From NCBI RefSeq assembly GCF_007746795.1, contig NZ_CP036343.1, forward strand, positions 1 through 64,000: a DNA stretch of 64,000 nt. The letters run 5' to 3'. Under the pieces are notes generated by a model. That model worked only from the letters and a program-made list of their open reading frames with translations. It did no database searches and was not told the DNA's origin. Each line of letters starts with the position of its first letter. The stretch's first letter is position 1. Positions 1-11,192 of this stretch are shown here, one piece after another. Both the position numbers and the translations under genes were made by a program. The DNA comes from Gimesia algae. Lineage in GTDB: Bacteria > Planctomycetota > Planctomycetia > Planctomycetales > Planctomycetaceae.

Positions 1-1029
1 ATGATGTCAAAATCTCAACAAACTGCGACCGTACGTCCCTTCAAGATATTCACCGAATATCAGTATGCGTTTACGGCTGTCTCGCGTTTGATGCAGACAA
101 CAGACGTGCCAGATCCCCAGCTGGTCTACATTTACGGGCCTTCGGGTTGTGGAAAATCAGCCCTGATTAACTCGTTGATCCCGGACTATGTTGATCTCCA
201 TCCCGACACTGAGTGGAATAGCATGACAGCCAGCGAATTTGCTGCGAAATACGCCGTCGCTTCGAAAAACAAGCGCATTGCCACGTTTCAGGACCAACTT
301 CGCGATCTGAAACTGCTGATTCTGGAAGATGTTCATAGCCTGGAAAACCGGCCGCATACACAGGGAGAATTACTCTCGACGCTGGACGCGATTCTTAAAC
401 AGGGTGGCGCCGCCATTATCACTTCGATCAAGCCCCCAGGCGAACTGATGCAGTTTCAGAAGAAGCTGATCAACCGATTTCATGGCGGCGTCTGCGTGGG
501 AATTTCTCCCTTAAAATACCAGAGCAGACTGGAACTGTTAAAATTCTGGGCAGATTTCGAACAGATTCCCGTCAAAGAAAAAGAACTTTCACTGATTGCA
601 CGTCAGAAAGAGTGTTCGCCACGAGAGCTGTCTGCGATCTTGAATCAGTTACATACTGTCAGTCGAATTCAGCAGAACCGAATCGACGGCCACTTTGTAA
701 AGGACTTTTTAGCTGGGAATCTGGATCCACCGCGAACCAGTACGGCCAAAATTACCAGAGTCGTCTGCCGGGAGTTTAAAACCAGCCTGGCTCAAATCCG
801 TTCTGCCAACCGGTCTCAGCAGATTGTTCTGCCTCGACAATGTGCCATGTTCCTCTCCCGCGAGTTGACCGCTGAATCTTTAGCAAATATCGCAAATTAT
901 TTTAATCGCAAGAACCACAGCACGGTTATTCATGCCTGTCGTCAAATTCAGAACGATCTCGAAAAATCACCCGGATTACGCCAGCAGCTTTCTCGCATCA
1001 AGCAACAACTTGGGGTATATCCTTTATAG
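1..1029 (+). CDS. dnaA: Short-form DnaA replication initiator (domains III-IV)
   Basis: DnaA binds DnaA boxes at the origin and uses ATP to build the filament that opens the duplex. The 342-residue product has a Walker A motif GPSGCGKS (residues 46-53), a Walker B LLILED (105-110) and a C-terminal domain IV. In domain IV, NRSQ (270-273) aligns with the R399 region of E. coli DnaA, and NHSTV (305-309) replaces the signature DHTTV, keeping the box-reading His. The AAA+ fold starts almost at once, so the DnaB-contacting domain I and linker II of the usual 440-470 residue protein are absent. The window begins at this ATG, so an upstream start cannot be excluded, although the N-terminus already fits the start of the AAA+ domain. 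dnaN follows after a gene-free gap. Confidence 0.9.
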   Translation: MMSKSQQTATVRPFKIFTEYQYAFTAVSRLMQTTDVPDPQLVYIYGPSGCGKSALINSLIPDYVDLHPDTEWNSMTASEFAAKYAVASKNKRIATFQDQLRDLKLLILEDVHSLENRPHTQGELLSTLDAILKQGGAAIITSIKPPGELMQFQKKLINRFHGGVCVGISPLKYQSRLELLKFWADFEQIPVKEKELSLIARQKECSPRELSAILNQLHTVSRIQQNRIDGHFVKDFLAGNLDPPRTSTAKITRVVCREFKTSLAQIRSANRSQQIVLPRQCAMFLSRELTAESLANIANYFNRKNHSTVIHACRQIQNDLEKSPGLRQQLSRIKQQLGVYPL

Positions 1030-1564
1030 CGGACAGGAAGTTCAGCCAGAGAAATTGGATCAGAGAACTTTTAACAGTCTCGATCACACGGTTTCTGATG
1101 CTCTGTTTTGTCGACAATCTGTTCAAACTCTGTTGCCGAAAGTCGACTTCTTTTTCGTTTCTGAACAACGCTGATCGCGACTTTTCAAAGTCCTCTTCTT
1201 TCTGATCAGTCAGTCTGCATCCCACCAAGATCCCACCAACATGTTCTCGACAGAATTCCCAGCTGACCCCCTGTTCTTAAACCTATATTTTACAGGGTCT
1301 TACGTCTTCTATTTAGTCGTGATCCACATTTTTCATCTGCCTCTGATACTACTACTGCTAAATAAATATCTTTTAGATTAAAACTCCCTTGGAAATCAAT
1401 GTCGTTGTGTAGATTCGGGACCTCTGAATGATTGTGAAAGTCATCGAAATCACATAAAATATCAGCAGCATTTAAGATTAGATTTCAGGCAGCCAGAAAG
1501 AGTTCCCATCAGTGTCCGCGGCTGCCGTTATATTCCACGCATTTTTACAAAAGTTGATTCAAAC
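1030..1564. other. Candidate chromosome origin (oriC) between dnaA and dnaN
   Basis: This 535-bp stretch has no credible gene. It contains, in order, a DnaA-box-like TGATCCACA at 1320-1328 (one mismatch to TTATCCACA), an in-phase run of trinucleotides CTG ATA CTA CTA CTG CTA at 1343-1360, and an AT-rich tract at about 1359-1384. This box, trio, AT-rich order is that of the basal unwinding system described in Bacillus. Weaker box-like sites occur at about 1111 (TGTCGACAA, two mismatches). Only one good box is visible, so further boxes could lie upstream of dnaA, outside the window. Assignment rests on position and motif order. Confidence 0.55.
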
Positions 1565-2695
1565 ATGAAGCTCAGTTGTTCTCGATCTACCCTGTTATCC
1601 GGCTTTCAGATCATTGGAAGCGTTATCAGTTCCCGCACACCCAAAGAAGTTCTGAAGTGTGCCAAACTGGAAGCAGCAGACGGTAAAGCAACACTGAGTG
1701 GGACTGACCTGGAAGTCAGTATCCGCTTTGATTTCGAAGAAGTCGAAGTCATGGTGCCCGGGCAGATTCTGCTCTCCGTCCATGAGCTGGTATCCATCCT
1801 GCGGGAAGCCCATACCGATTCCGTGGAAATTGAACTCAAGAAAGACGAAGAATCCGACCAGGACTTCATCCTGATTCAGGCCGGGAAAAGTGAATTCCGC
1901 CTGTCAGTGCATGATCCCTCAGAGTTTCCCGCCGTGGAAACCTTCAATGAATCCAACTACTTCGAAATCCCGATGCAGTCATTTCGGGAAATGATTCGCC
2001 GCACCGTGTTTGCCACCGATCCGGAAAGCACGCGTTATGCACTCGGGGGAGTTCTATTTGATGTGGAAGGCGATAAATTAACCCTGGCAGCCACCGATGG
2101 CCGCCGACTCGCAATGGTCGAATCAGCGTGCAGTTACCAGGGTTCCGAAGCGTATGAAAATAATCGTCCCGTGATTCCCGCGAAAGCGATGTCACTAATC
2201 GAAAAGAGTCTGACAGGCGATGAAGGAAACATCCAGATCGCAATTCGGGCTAATGATGTGATTGTGAAAAGTGGTCGTTCCACCATTTTCGGCAGGCTTG
2301 TTGAAGGCCGATTCCCGAAATACCGTGATGTGATTCCTCCCGAACCGACTCACAATATCGATCTGGAAGTTGGCACCTTCTTCGGAGCAGTCCGCCAGGC
2401 ACAGATTGTGACCGACGTGGAAACACGAGGAGTGGATTTCATCTTCTCCAGTGGACTGTTGACTTTGAAAAGTGTGGCGGCTTCCGTGGGGGAATCCAAA
2501 GTGGAAATCCCCATTCCCTTCGAAGGGGATGATATTGTGATCACGTTTGACGTGCGTTACCTGGCCGACTTTCTGAAGACACTCGACTCAGCTGCTCATA
2601 TCAGACTGCAGTTGATCGATTCAGACAGCGCTGCGGTTCTGAAAACAGACGATGGCTACACGTACGTCATCATGCCTCTCTCGCAAGCACGGTAA
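1565..2695 (+). CDS. dnaN: DNA polymerase III beta sliding clamp
   Basis: The clamp encircles DNA as a ring of two subunits and tethers the replicative polymerase. At 376 residues it has the usual family length, and three successive clamp folds can be followed. The N-terminal domain begins MKLSCSRSTLL, the middle domain carries the typical YALGGVLFD and ATDGRRLA segments (near residues 157-185), and the C-terminus ends with the family's YVIMPL segment (about 367-372). It sits in the classic dnaA-dnaN origin block, and dciA begins three bases after its stop. No strong Shine-Dalgarno sequence precedes the ATG. Function is known from the family and is not in doubt. Confidence 0.97.
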   Translation: MKLSCSRSTLLSGFQIIGSVISSRTPKEVLKCAKLEAADGKATLSGTDLEVSIRFDFEEVEVMVPGQILLSVHELVSILREAHTDSVEIELKKDEESDQDFILIQAGKSEFRLSVHDPSEFPAVETFNESNYFEIPMQSFREMIRRTVFATDPESTRYALGGVLFDVEGDKLTLAATDGRRLAMVESACSYQGSEAYENNRPVIPAKAMSLIEKSLTGDEGNIQIAIRANDVIVKSGRSTIFGRLVEGRFPKYRDVIPPEPTHNIDLEVGTFFGAVRQAQIVTDVETRGVDFIFSSGLLTLKSVAASVGESKVEIPIPFEGDDIVITFDVRYLADFLKTLDSAAHIRLQLIDSDSAAVLKTDDGYTYVIMPLSQAR

Positions 2696-2698
2696 TAC

Positions 2699-3043
2699 AT
2701 GTCTCAAAAGTACGAATTCAAAAAGAGTCGTGCCGTGCCTTCTCCAGTACCTGTCTCCCAGGTACTTTCTGAGTTGATTGCATTAAAGGGGCTGTCCCGC
2801 GTGCAGGGAGACCAACGGCTGACAAATGCCTGGAAACAGGCTGCCGGCGAAAAAATCGCAGGTCAAACGACGCTGATGGGTATCAAAAACAGAATCGTGC
2901 AGGTTGGGGTCGAAAACTCTGCTCTGCTGAACGAGTTGAATTCGTTTCATAAGAAATCATTACTGACGAAATTACAGCAGGAGTACGGAAAACAGGATGT
3001 CCGCGATATTCGATTTCGCTTGAAATCCAAGGCAAACAAGTAG
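2699..3043 (+). CDS. dciA: DciA-like DUF721 protein, probable replicative-helicase loader
   Basis: The 114-residue product matches the DUF721/DciA family in length and pattern. A basic N-terminal tail precedes a compact alpha/beta core with an AWKQAAGEKIAGQT segment (about residues 46-59) and a VGVENSALLNEL segment (71-82), which are characteristic of the family. DciA is the ancestral bacterial factor that helps load DnaB where DnaC/DnaI is missing. It starts three bases after dnaN, so the two are probably co-transcribed and translationally linked. Its presence is notable because the DnaA here lacks the domain that normally recruits helicase. The link between the two facts is inference. Confidence 0.8.
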   Translation: MSQKYEFKKSRAVPSPVPVSQVLSELIALKGLSRVQGDQRLTNAWKQAAGEKIAGQTTLMGIKNRIVQVGVENSALLNELNSFHKKSLLTKLQQEYGKQDVRDIRFRLKSKANK

Positions 3044-3151
3044 CTCAAACAGCTTAAAAAATGGAATGTGAAATTACTGTTTGAGACTGGTCTAAGATCA
3101 GACAACGTTTCGCGACAGCGAAACAGAAAAACAAATTCACGGGAGTGATAA

Positions 3152-5653
<2,502 letters not shown>

Positions 5654-5665
5654 TCTATCATGAAT

Positions 5666-5702
5666 TCTGTAGAACGCACTCGAATCATGTGCGTTCTACA
5701 GA
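5666..5702. terminator. Bidirectional terminator between gyrB and hpt
   Basis: Perfect 14-bp arms, TCTGTAGAACGCAC (5666-5679) and its complement (5689-5702), enclose a 9-nt loop. It lies between two convergent genes, 13 bases after the gyrB stop and 7 bases from the hpt stop. The stem lacks a long flanking T-run, so it may act as a barrier in both directions rather than as a textbook intrinsic terminator. Confidence 0.75.
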
Positions 5703-5708
5703 TTCGAT

Positions 5709-6230
5709 TTACGCGAGATCCGAGCCTTCCAGGGATGCGATGAAAGGCAGATGACGGTATTCGTTGTTGAAGTCCAGCCCATAACCGACGACAAAATGTT
5801 CGGGAATTTTAAAGCAATGATAGTCGGGTTCCAGTTCGACCTGTGATGCTTCTTCTTTCCAGAGCAGGACGGCTGATTTCAGTGACCGCGGATTCTGGTC
5901 CTGAATTTGAGCCAGCACGGTCTGCATGGTTTTGCCGGTATCGAAAATATCATCCACCAGCAGAACATCACGGTCTGTTAAATCGGGCAGGTAATCCAAA
6001 TTCACTTGTAGTTCTCCCGGCGTGGTTGATTTGCCGCGATAACTGGAAGCCTGTAACACACCTACCTGGTGGGGCACATCAATCGCCCGGATCAGATCGG
6101 CCAGCAGGACCAGGCTGCCTGCCAGGATCCCGATAATGGTTAAGGGCCGATTCTGATATTCCTGGGCAAGTTCCCGTCCCAATTCAATCACGCGCGAGTT
6201 GATCTGTTCCTCATCAATCAGAACTTTCAC
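5709..6230 (-). CDS. hpt: Hypoxanthine(-guanine) phosphoribosyltransferase
   Basis: The enzyme salvages purine bases by joining hypoxanthine or guanine to PRPP. The 173-residue length is standard. The PRPP-binding signature LVDDIFDTGKT is at residues 91-101, the flexible-loop serine-tyrosine pair (SSY) at 62-64, and the base-contacting FVVGYGLDFN segment is near the C-terminus. The start is a GTG at 6230 preceded by AGGAAG at a good distance. It lies 15 bases after truD on the same strand, so the pair is probably one transcript, ending at the hairpin at 5666-5702. Confidence 0.93.
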   Translation of the reverse strand: MKVLIDEEQINSRVIELGRELAQEYQNRPLTIIGILAGSLVLLADLIRAIDVPHQVGVLQASSYRGKSTTPGELQVNLDYLPDLTDRDVLLVDDIFDTGKTMQTVLAQIQDQNPRSLKSAVLLWKEEASQVELEPDYHCFKIPEHFVVGYGLDFNNEYRHLPFIASLEGSDLA

Positions 6231-6245
6231 AGTGTCTTCCTTTCC

Positions 6246-7316
6246 TTACGAGTCGCCTGGTGACATGACAGCCGTCTCGTTTTTCATAAATTCCCTGAGT
6301 AGCATGGTCGCATACACGCCGGAAGGCAGCGTAAAATCGAACTGGATGCCGTCCGCCGTCTGATTGATTTTAAGATCTTCAGGCCAGATCAGGAATGGTC
6401 GGCGGGCACCTGGAGTCAGTTTTTTGAAACGCGAAAAATAAGCCGGCTCCAAAGAAAAATCCTGCAGGATCGCGGTTTCTGCTTCCAGAACCTGATCGGT
6501 AGGCTGTTTCATTTTCGGCCCGAAAATTGGACCGGTGATCACGGTTTCCCGCTGATCAAACCGCTGTTGCTCTGCAGCGACCTCCTCGACGACAAACAGA
6601 CCCCCCGATTCACAAACCTGCATGATATCGCCCCGCTGAACCGTATGCAGGTTTTGCGCAGAGACCCGTTGAGACAAAGCCCGATTAAACAGGCTGGATT
6701 GCGCCGCTGACAACGCCAGCCGCTTCATGGACTTGTTCCGAAAATACTTGGCGGAAACCTTTTCATTTTTTAAGAGCTTCATGCCCATTCGCTGTGTTTC
6801 ATTATCCCGGCCCATTCTCTGTGAACCATAATAGTTGGGAAAGCCGGTCGCTTTGATTTTCTCCAGGATGGCATTCGCGTTGGCGAACGCATTCTCAGTG
6901 GTCGTTTTCAATAAAAGTGTAAAGCGATTGCCTTTGAGATGACCTGTTTTCAGTTTACGTTCGTGGCGAGTTGCCTGCAGAATGCGAATTCCTGCAAAGG
7001 CAAACCCTTCCAGCAGGGGCTCACATTCCGCGGGAACAGAAACCATCTGCCGCGTGATTGCACAGCGGTCTTTCAGGCCGGCCACTCCAATTTCCCGCGA
7101 GTCGACTCTCAATTTTTCTGACAGAACCTTCACCAGAAACTGCGCCGAGACATCCCGTTTTTCTACCCACAGAAACAGGTGATCGCCTTCGCCGGAAGGA
7201 GAGTAAACCGGAATCTCTTCCACGAGAAAGTCTTCGGGAGTCTGCTTTAATTCACCGCCGGTTCCCGGTAAGCCTTCCGTCAGATAGGGGAGTACTTCAG
7301 TTTCTGGTTCAGGCAT
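6246..7316 (-). CDS. truD: tRNA pseudouridine(13) synthase TruD
   Basis: TruD isomerises uridine 13 of certain tRNAs (tRNA-Glu in E. coli). The 356-residue protein has the catalytic segment AGLKDRCAITRQ (residues 79-90, catalytic Asp83) and the second family motif NYYGSQRMGR (161-170), which corresponds to the usual NYFGxQRFG. The N-terminal PEDFLVEEIP is also typical. Length is within the family range. It is the upstream gene of a likely truD-hpt transcript. Family function is well known; target choice in this organism is not shown by the sequence. Confidence 0.92.
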   Translation of the reverse strand: MPEPETEVLPYLTEGLPGTGGELKQTPEDFLVEEIPVYSPSGEGDHLFLWVEKRDVSAQFLVKVLSEKLRVDSREIGVAGLKDRCAITRQMVSVPAECEPLLEGFAFAGIRILQATRHERKLKTGHLKGNRFTLLLKTTTENAFANANAILEKIKATGFPNYYGSQRMGRDNETQRMGMKLLKNEKVSAKYFRNKSMKRLALSAAQSSLFNRALSQRVSAQNLHTVQRGDIMQVCESGGLFVVEEVAAEQQRFDQRETVITGPIFGPKMKQPTDQVLEAETAILQDFSLEPAYFSRFKKLTPGARRPFLIWPEDLKINQTADGIQFDFTLPSGVYATMLLREFMKNETAVMSPGDS

Positions 7317-7397
7317 GGCAGGAATAGTATTCTAGTGCCTGTTCCAGGAAAAAAGGCGTCGGTAATCGGAAGACGCGACAGTCAATCTGAAGACAGG

Positions 7398-9074
7398 TTA
7401 CTTTCGATTGGCAATGGCTAAGGAAATCAGCCTGATGAATCCTTCACCGAATTCCAGATTCAGGCTGGCTTGATCGGCTGTGATTTTAGGATAAATGGTC
7501 ATCAGGTCGCCACCGGAAGCGAAGGCGACTTTTGCAGATTCAACAAATTTGGGGTCTTTTGCATTCTCCCCAATCATGGCGATAAGAGGATTAAACTTAA
7601 TCGATACCAGAAAAAGATTACCAGGTTTTCTCTGATCGGACCGAGTCTTGTTAAGCGAAATTGCCTTTTTTAATTGCTCTAAAGACTCATTTTCTCCTAT
7701 GACCAGCCATAATTCTTCTGAATTCGATCCAATAAAAATCACGGGGTTCTCGCCAAACAGGTCTTTCGCTTGTTGTCCAGGATCAGGAGGTGTGACACTG
7801 TGTATTGTTACCCCATCGATCTCAGCGACATTTGACTCAAATTTAGGAGTTGGTTCATTAGGCCCTAATAAGTCAAACAATTCCTGTTGCCCTGCTTTAT
7901 ATGTTTCTCCTTCTGATATTTTCATTGAAGCGATGAGTGCAGTCTTGCCTTTAGAGGTTTGCACCATCTGAATTTGAGCATCAAGCCTCCCTGCCTCGAT
8001 GGTTGCTTTCGCAGATTTGAGCATTTTTGCTACGGGGCCCGGATTCTCATCATCACCTAGCAGGACGGGAGGTACATCAGATGTCGATTTTTCCAGTAAT
8101 TCAATCAGTGCTTTTTGTTCAATCTCTTTTCGCAATGGGAGGATCGCATAGCCGAGATAGTCCGACGAGTTTTCATCGAGATAAGAATATTGACTGGAAG
8201 TTTTTGACAGCTGCTGAAATTCTTTTCCCAGCGGAGTATCAGGTCGCGCTTTGACACCCAGATGCAGCTGAATATTCTTGTTCTGTCTGGAAAGGGTATA
8301 GCCGACGGTCAGTTGCTCGCCATCTTGCGCAACACGTTCAAACTGTTTCAATGCGAGCAAGGATGTCTCTTTACGAGTCTGAAACTTCAGATCCTCTTCA
8401 CCTGGTTTTTGTTGAAGTTTTTCATCCATACTTGCACTGGCCAGATCGACGGCCATCATCCGCATCGGCTGGGGGACATTACTCAGAAACAGTGCCCCGG
8501 CAATGTCATACTCTTTGGCAAGTGCGCTGGTGAACTCAACCGGGTTGTAAAAATCTCTGTCCAGCGCTTCACTTTTGATCTGCAGAAAAGCGTAACCATG
8601 GGCCATCTTGATATGCAAAGAGAAAGTGGGTAACGCCAGCGTGTAGCGGTTTTCCTGACCTTCTACGGGGTTGATCAGGAAACCGACTTCTCCCAGGGTC
8701 TGCGTCAATTCATCCAGACTTTTGACGGGGATGAATCCCACGACAACCGGTTGAGGCGAGATGCCTTTGTCCAGAAACACGAATGCACCCAGCGGCTTCG
8801 TTTTATCCAGGCCTTCCAGATTGCGATACTGAGCCAGAAAACCTTTGATCATCGCGGGATATTCTGGTTTGTTCACGGTGGCAAAGATGTAATCGATGTC
8901 ATCCAGAACGCGTTCAATACTGGCGATGGTGGCCACGGCAATCGGTTTATTCCAGTCCGTTTTGTCTTTACGCGATTCGGTATCAGATTGAGCCGATGCC
9001 AGAGAACCAAACGAGAGAAAACAGACAGTCAGCGTAAATTGTTTCAGGAAAGATTTTGAAATCGCGGTCGACAC
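7398..9074 (-). CDS. Exported protein of unknown function
   Basis: I do not recognise this 558-residue protein. I place the start at GTG 9074 because GGAGG (9081-9085 on the complementary strand) stands six bases upstream. The longer frame to 9131 adds 19 residues before the signal peptide and has no such site. The resulting N-terminus (STAISKSFLKQF, then a hydrophobic stretch ending LASAQ) is a clear signal peptide cleaved around residue 30, so the product is exported. The rest is mixed alpha/beta with no cysteine clusters or catalytic motifs that I can name. It stands alone, 81 bases after the truD start and on the same strand as the lut genes. Confidence 0.75.
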   Translation of the reverse strand: MSTAISKSFLKQFTLTVCFLSFGSLASAQSDTESRKDKTDWNKPIAVATIASIERVLDDIDYIFATVNKPEYPAMIKGFLAQYRNLEGLDKTKPLGAFVFLDKGISPQPVVVGFIPVKSLDELTQTLGEVGFLINPVEGQENRYTLALPTFSLHIKMAHGYAFLQIKSEALDRDFYNPVEFTSALAKEYDIAGALFLSNVPQPMRMMAVDLASASMDEKLQQKPGEEDLKFQTRKETSLLALKQFERVAQDGEQLTVGYTLSRQNKNIQLHLGVKARPDTPLGKEFQQLSKTSSQYSYLDENSSDYLGYAILPLRKEIEQKALIELLEKSTSDVPPVLLGDDENPGPVAKMLKSAKATIEAGRLDAQIQMVQTSKGKTALIASMKISEGETYKAGQQELFDLLGPNEPTPKFESNVAEIDGVTIHSVTPPDPGQQAKDLFGENPVIFIGSNSEELWLVIGENESLEQLKKAISLNKTRSDQRKPGNLFLVSIKFNPLIAMIGENAKDPKFVESAKVAFASGGDLMTIYPKITADQASLNLEFGEGFIRLISLAIANRK

Positions 9075-9216
9075 GGAGAACCTCCGATGAGAAAAAACGG
9101 ATCTAAGAACAGAATCAGACTGATCATACACAATCTGGAGACAGCTTAGTGTACCTGTTTGAACCCGGGAAAGTTACAAAAAAATGGACAAATTCCTGAT
9201 CAGCGGCTCAGTGAAT

Positions 9217-9834
9217 TCAAAATGATTCTTCGACCAGAAACACAATCAGGGATCGGGCTCCATGCGCGCCGATCACCAGCGACTGTTCAATATCAGCCGT
9301 TTTGGAAGGTCCCGACATAAAGGTCCCAAACCCGTTTTCAGCAAATTCCAGTTTCTGATACGCCTGATGCATGTTGTTTACAATCTCGCTGGCGGGAACC
9401 AGCAGTGCGACATGCTGTGACAGAAAGTAAAGGGTCCTCGCCGGGCCGCCAGCATTGGAGATCCAGACGGCACCATTTTCCGCCACCCCGAACTTACCCG
9501 GTAAAATGGCAAAATCGATATTCTCAAAATCATGTGGGTCGGTGATTTCGGGAATGCTCACATTAGGTTGCCCACAACCGGCAATCTGAGAACAGACATT
9601 TTTTGCTTCCTGGTACGCGGGCAATTCCGACAGCCTCTGATTGACATCGTCGACATTTTTGACGGGAATACACTGTCCGCCTACCGAAGCCAGTATTTCT
9701 GCGAACTGTTCAGTCGGATTCTCATACCGGACCCACTGTGAAGAGAGCTCAATCGACTGCAGGTCGGGCAATTCGGTTTTGGGGACCGACTGACTGCGCA
9801 GCTTGCTCAGGATTTCATTTTTACTTGTCGTCAT
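9217..9834 (-). CDS. lutC: LutC/LUD-domain subunit of L-lactate oxidation complex
   Basis: LutC is the LUD-domain partner of the iron-sulfur LutABC system that oxidises L-lactate to pyruvate. The 205-residue product has the LUD core with the glycine-rich AENGAVWIS segment (about residues 118-126), the HVALLVPASEIV strand and a C-terminal SKTADIEQSLVIGAHG segment (about 177-192), all typical of the family. The start overlaps the end of lutB by 14 bases, which implies translational coupling. It is the last gene of a lutA-lutB-lutC operon read on the minus strand. Confidence 0.88.
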   Translation of the reverse strand: MTTSKNEILSKLRSQSVPKTELPDLQSIELSSQWVRYENPTEQFAEILASVGGQCIPVKNVDDVNQRLSELPAYQEAKNVCSQIAGCGQPNVSIPEITDPHDFENIDFAILPGKFGVAENGAVWISNAGGPARTLYFLSQHVALLVPASEIVNNMHQAYQKLEFAENGFGTFMSGPSKTADIEQSLVIGAHGARSLIVFLVEESF

Positions 9835-11191
9835 GATTCTGCTTCATCCACTCCCGGAAACTCTGTTTGGGTATGATGGGAAGTTCTCGCTGTTTTCCCC
9901 AATCGTTCAGGCGATTGTAGAGCATGAATCGAGGCAGATAAGGCACAATCGAACGCGCCATTTTTCCCACGAAACGATACATGCCTGGTGCCTGCATCAT
10001 CCACGACATCATTTTCATGGAGAGCCGTTTTGAAAACGGTAATAATCCCTTGACGCGCAGTTCTTTTCGCCAGGTCAGCAGTTGATGATGCAGATCGATT
10101 TTCACCGGACAGACATCGGTGCACGAACCACACAGACTGCAGGCAAAGGGCAGGGTGGAATTCGCCTTCGGATCTTTGGCCGGGCCCAGAATCGACCCGA
10201 TGGGGCCGGGGACCGTGTTACTGTAGCTGTAACCTCCACTCCGTCGATATACGGGGCAGGTATTCATACAGGCGGCACAACGAATGCAGTTCAACGAGCG
10301 GCGAAATTCATCACTACCCGAAATTTCACTGCGTCCGTTATCCAGCAACACGATATGCATTTCTGCACCCGGTGCCGGACCATGAAAGTGAGAGGAATAC
10401 GTGGTGATCGGCTGACCTGTCGCAGATCGGGCCAGCAATCGCAGAAACACACTCAAGTCGCCCGCGCGGGGAATCAACTTCTCAATCCCCATACAGGCGA
10501 TATGCAGTTTGTTTAACGACGTTCCCAGGTCAGCGTTGCCTTCATTCGTGCAGACTACAAAACCACCCGTTTCCGCGATTGCAAAATTGACCCCCGTGAT
10601 CCCGGCTTCCGCTTCAATAAACTTCTGTCGTAAGTGCTGACGGGCTGCTTCGGTCAGATACTGGGGATCCGTGGCCCCTTTTTCTGTTCCCAGTTGCTCG
10701 TGGAACAGTTCGCCAATCTCTTCCTTCTTCATGTGAATGGCAGGCATCACGATGTGGCTGGGGGGCATATGCTGCATCTGCACAATCCGCTCTCCCAGAT
10801 CGGTGTCAATAATTTCAATCCCATGTCGCTCCAGGTAGGGATTGAGATGACACTCTTCCGTGAGCATGGATTTGCTTTTCACCACGCGTGTCACATTATG
10901 CTTTTTTAAAAGTCCATGCACGATCTCGTTATGTTCGGTCGCATTGCGGGCCCAGTGAACCTGTACGCCTCGCGCCGTCGCATTCCGCTCGAATTCTTCC
11001 AGCAGATCGGGCAGATGAGAAACCGTGTACGATTTGATTTTTGAAGCCTGTTCACGGAGCAGCTCCCATTCCGGAATCTGCTGCGCCGCCTTGTCACGTT
11101 TGGAACGGACAAACCACAGCGCCTGATCGTGCCAGTGCGCACGTTCTTTATTCTTTACGAATTCTGCAGCTAATTTTGGATGTGAAGGCAT
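9821..11191 (-). CDS. lutB: LutB iron-sulfur subunit of L-lactate oxidation complex
   Basis: The 456-residue protein combines an N-terminal LUD domain (about 60-290) with a ferredoxin-like pair of [4Fe-4S] sites. Cluster 1 uses Cys302, 305, 308 and 312 (CIRCAACMNTCP). Cluster 2 uses Cys351, 354, 357 and 361 (CSLCGSCTDVCP). The order LUD then two clusters defines LutB. Within the complex it carries electrons away from lactate oxidation. It begins one base after the lutA stop and overlaps lutC, so all three are made together. The electron acceptor cannot be told from the sequence. Confidence 0.92.
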   Translation of the reverse strand: MPSHPKLAAEFVKNKERAHWHDQALWFVRSKRDKAAQQIPEWELLREQASKIKSYTVSHLPDLLEEFERNATARGVQVHWARNATEHNEIVHGLLKKHNVTRVVKSKSMLTEECHLNPYLERHGIEIIDTDLGERIVQMQHMPPSHIVMPAIHMKKEEIGELFHEQLGTEKGATDPQYLTEAARQHLRQKFIEAEAGITGVNFAIAETGGFVVCTNEGNADLGTSLNKLHIACMGIEKLIPRAGDLSVFLRLLARSATGQPITTYSSHFHGPAPGAEMHIVLLDNGRSEISGSDEFRRSLNCIRCAACMNTCPVYRRSGGYSYSNTVPGPIGSILGPAKDPKANSTLPFACSLCGSCTDVCPVKIDLHHQLLTWRKELRVKGLLPFSKRLSMKMMSWMMQAPGMYRFVGKMARSIVPYLPRFMLYNRLNDWGKQRELPIIPKQSFREWMKQNHDDK

Positions 11192-11192
11192 C

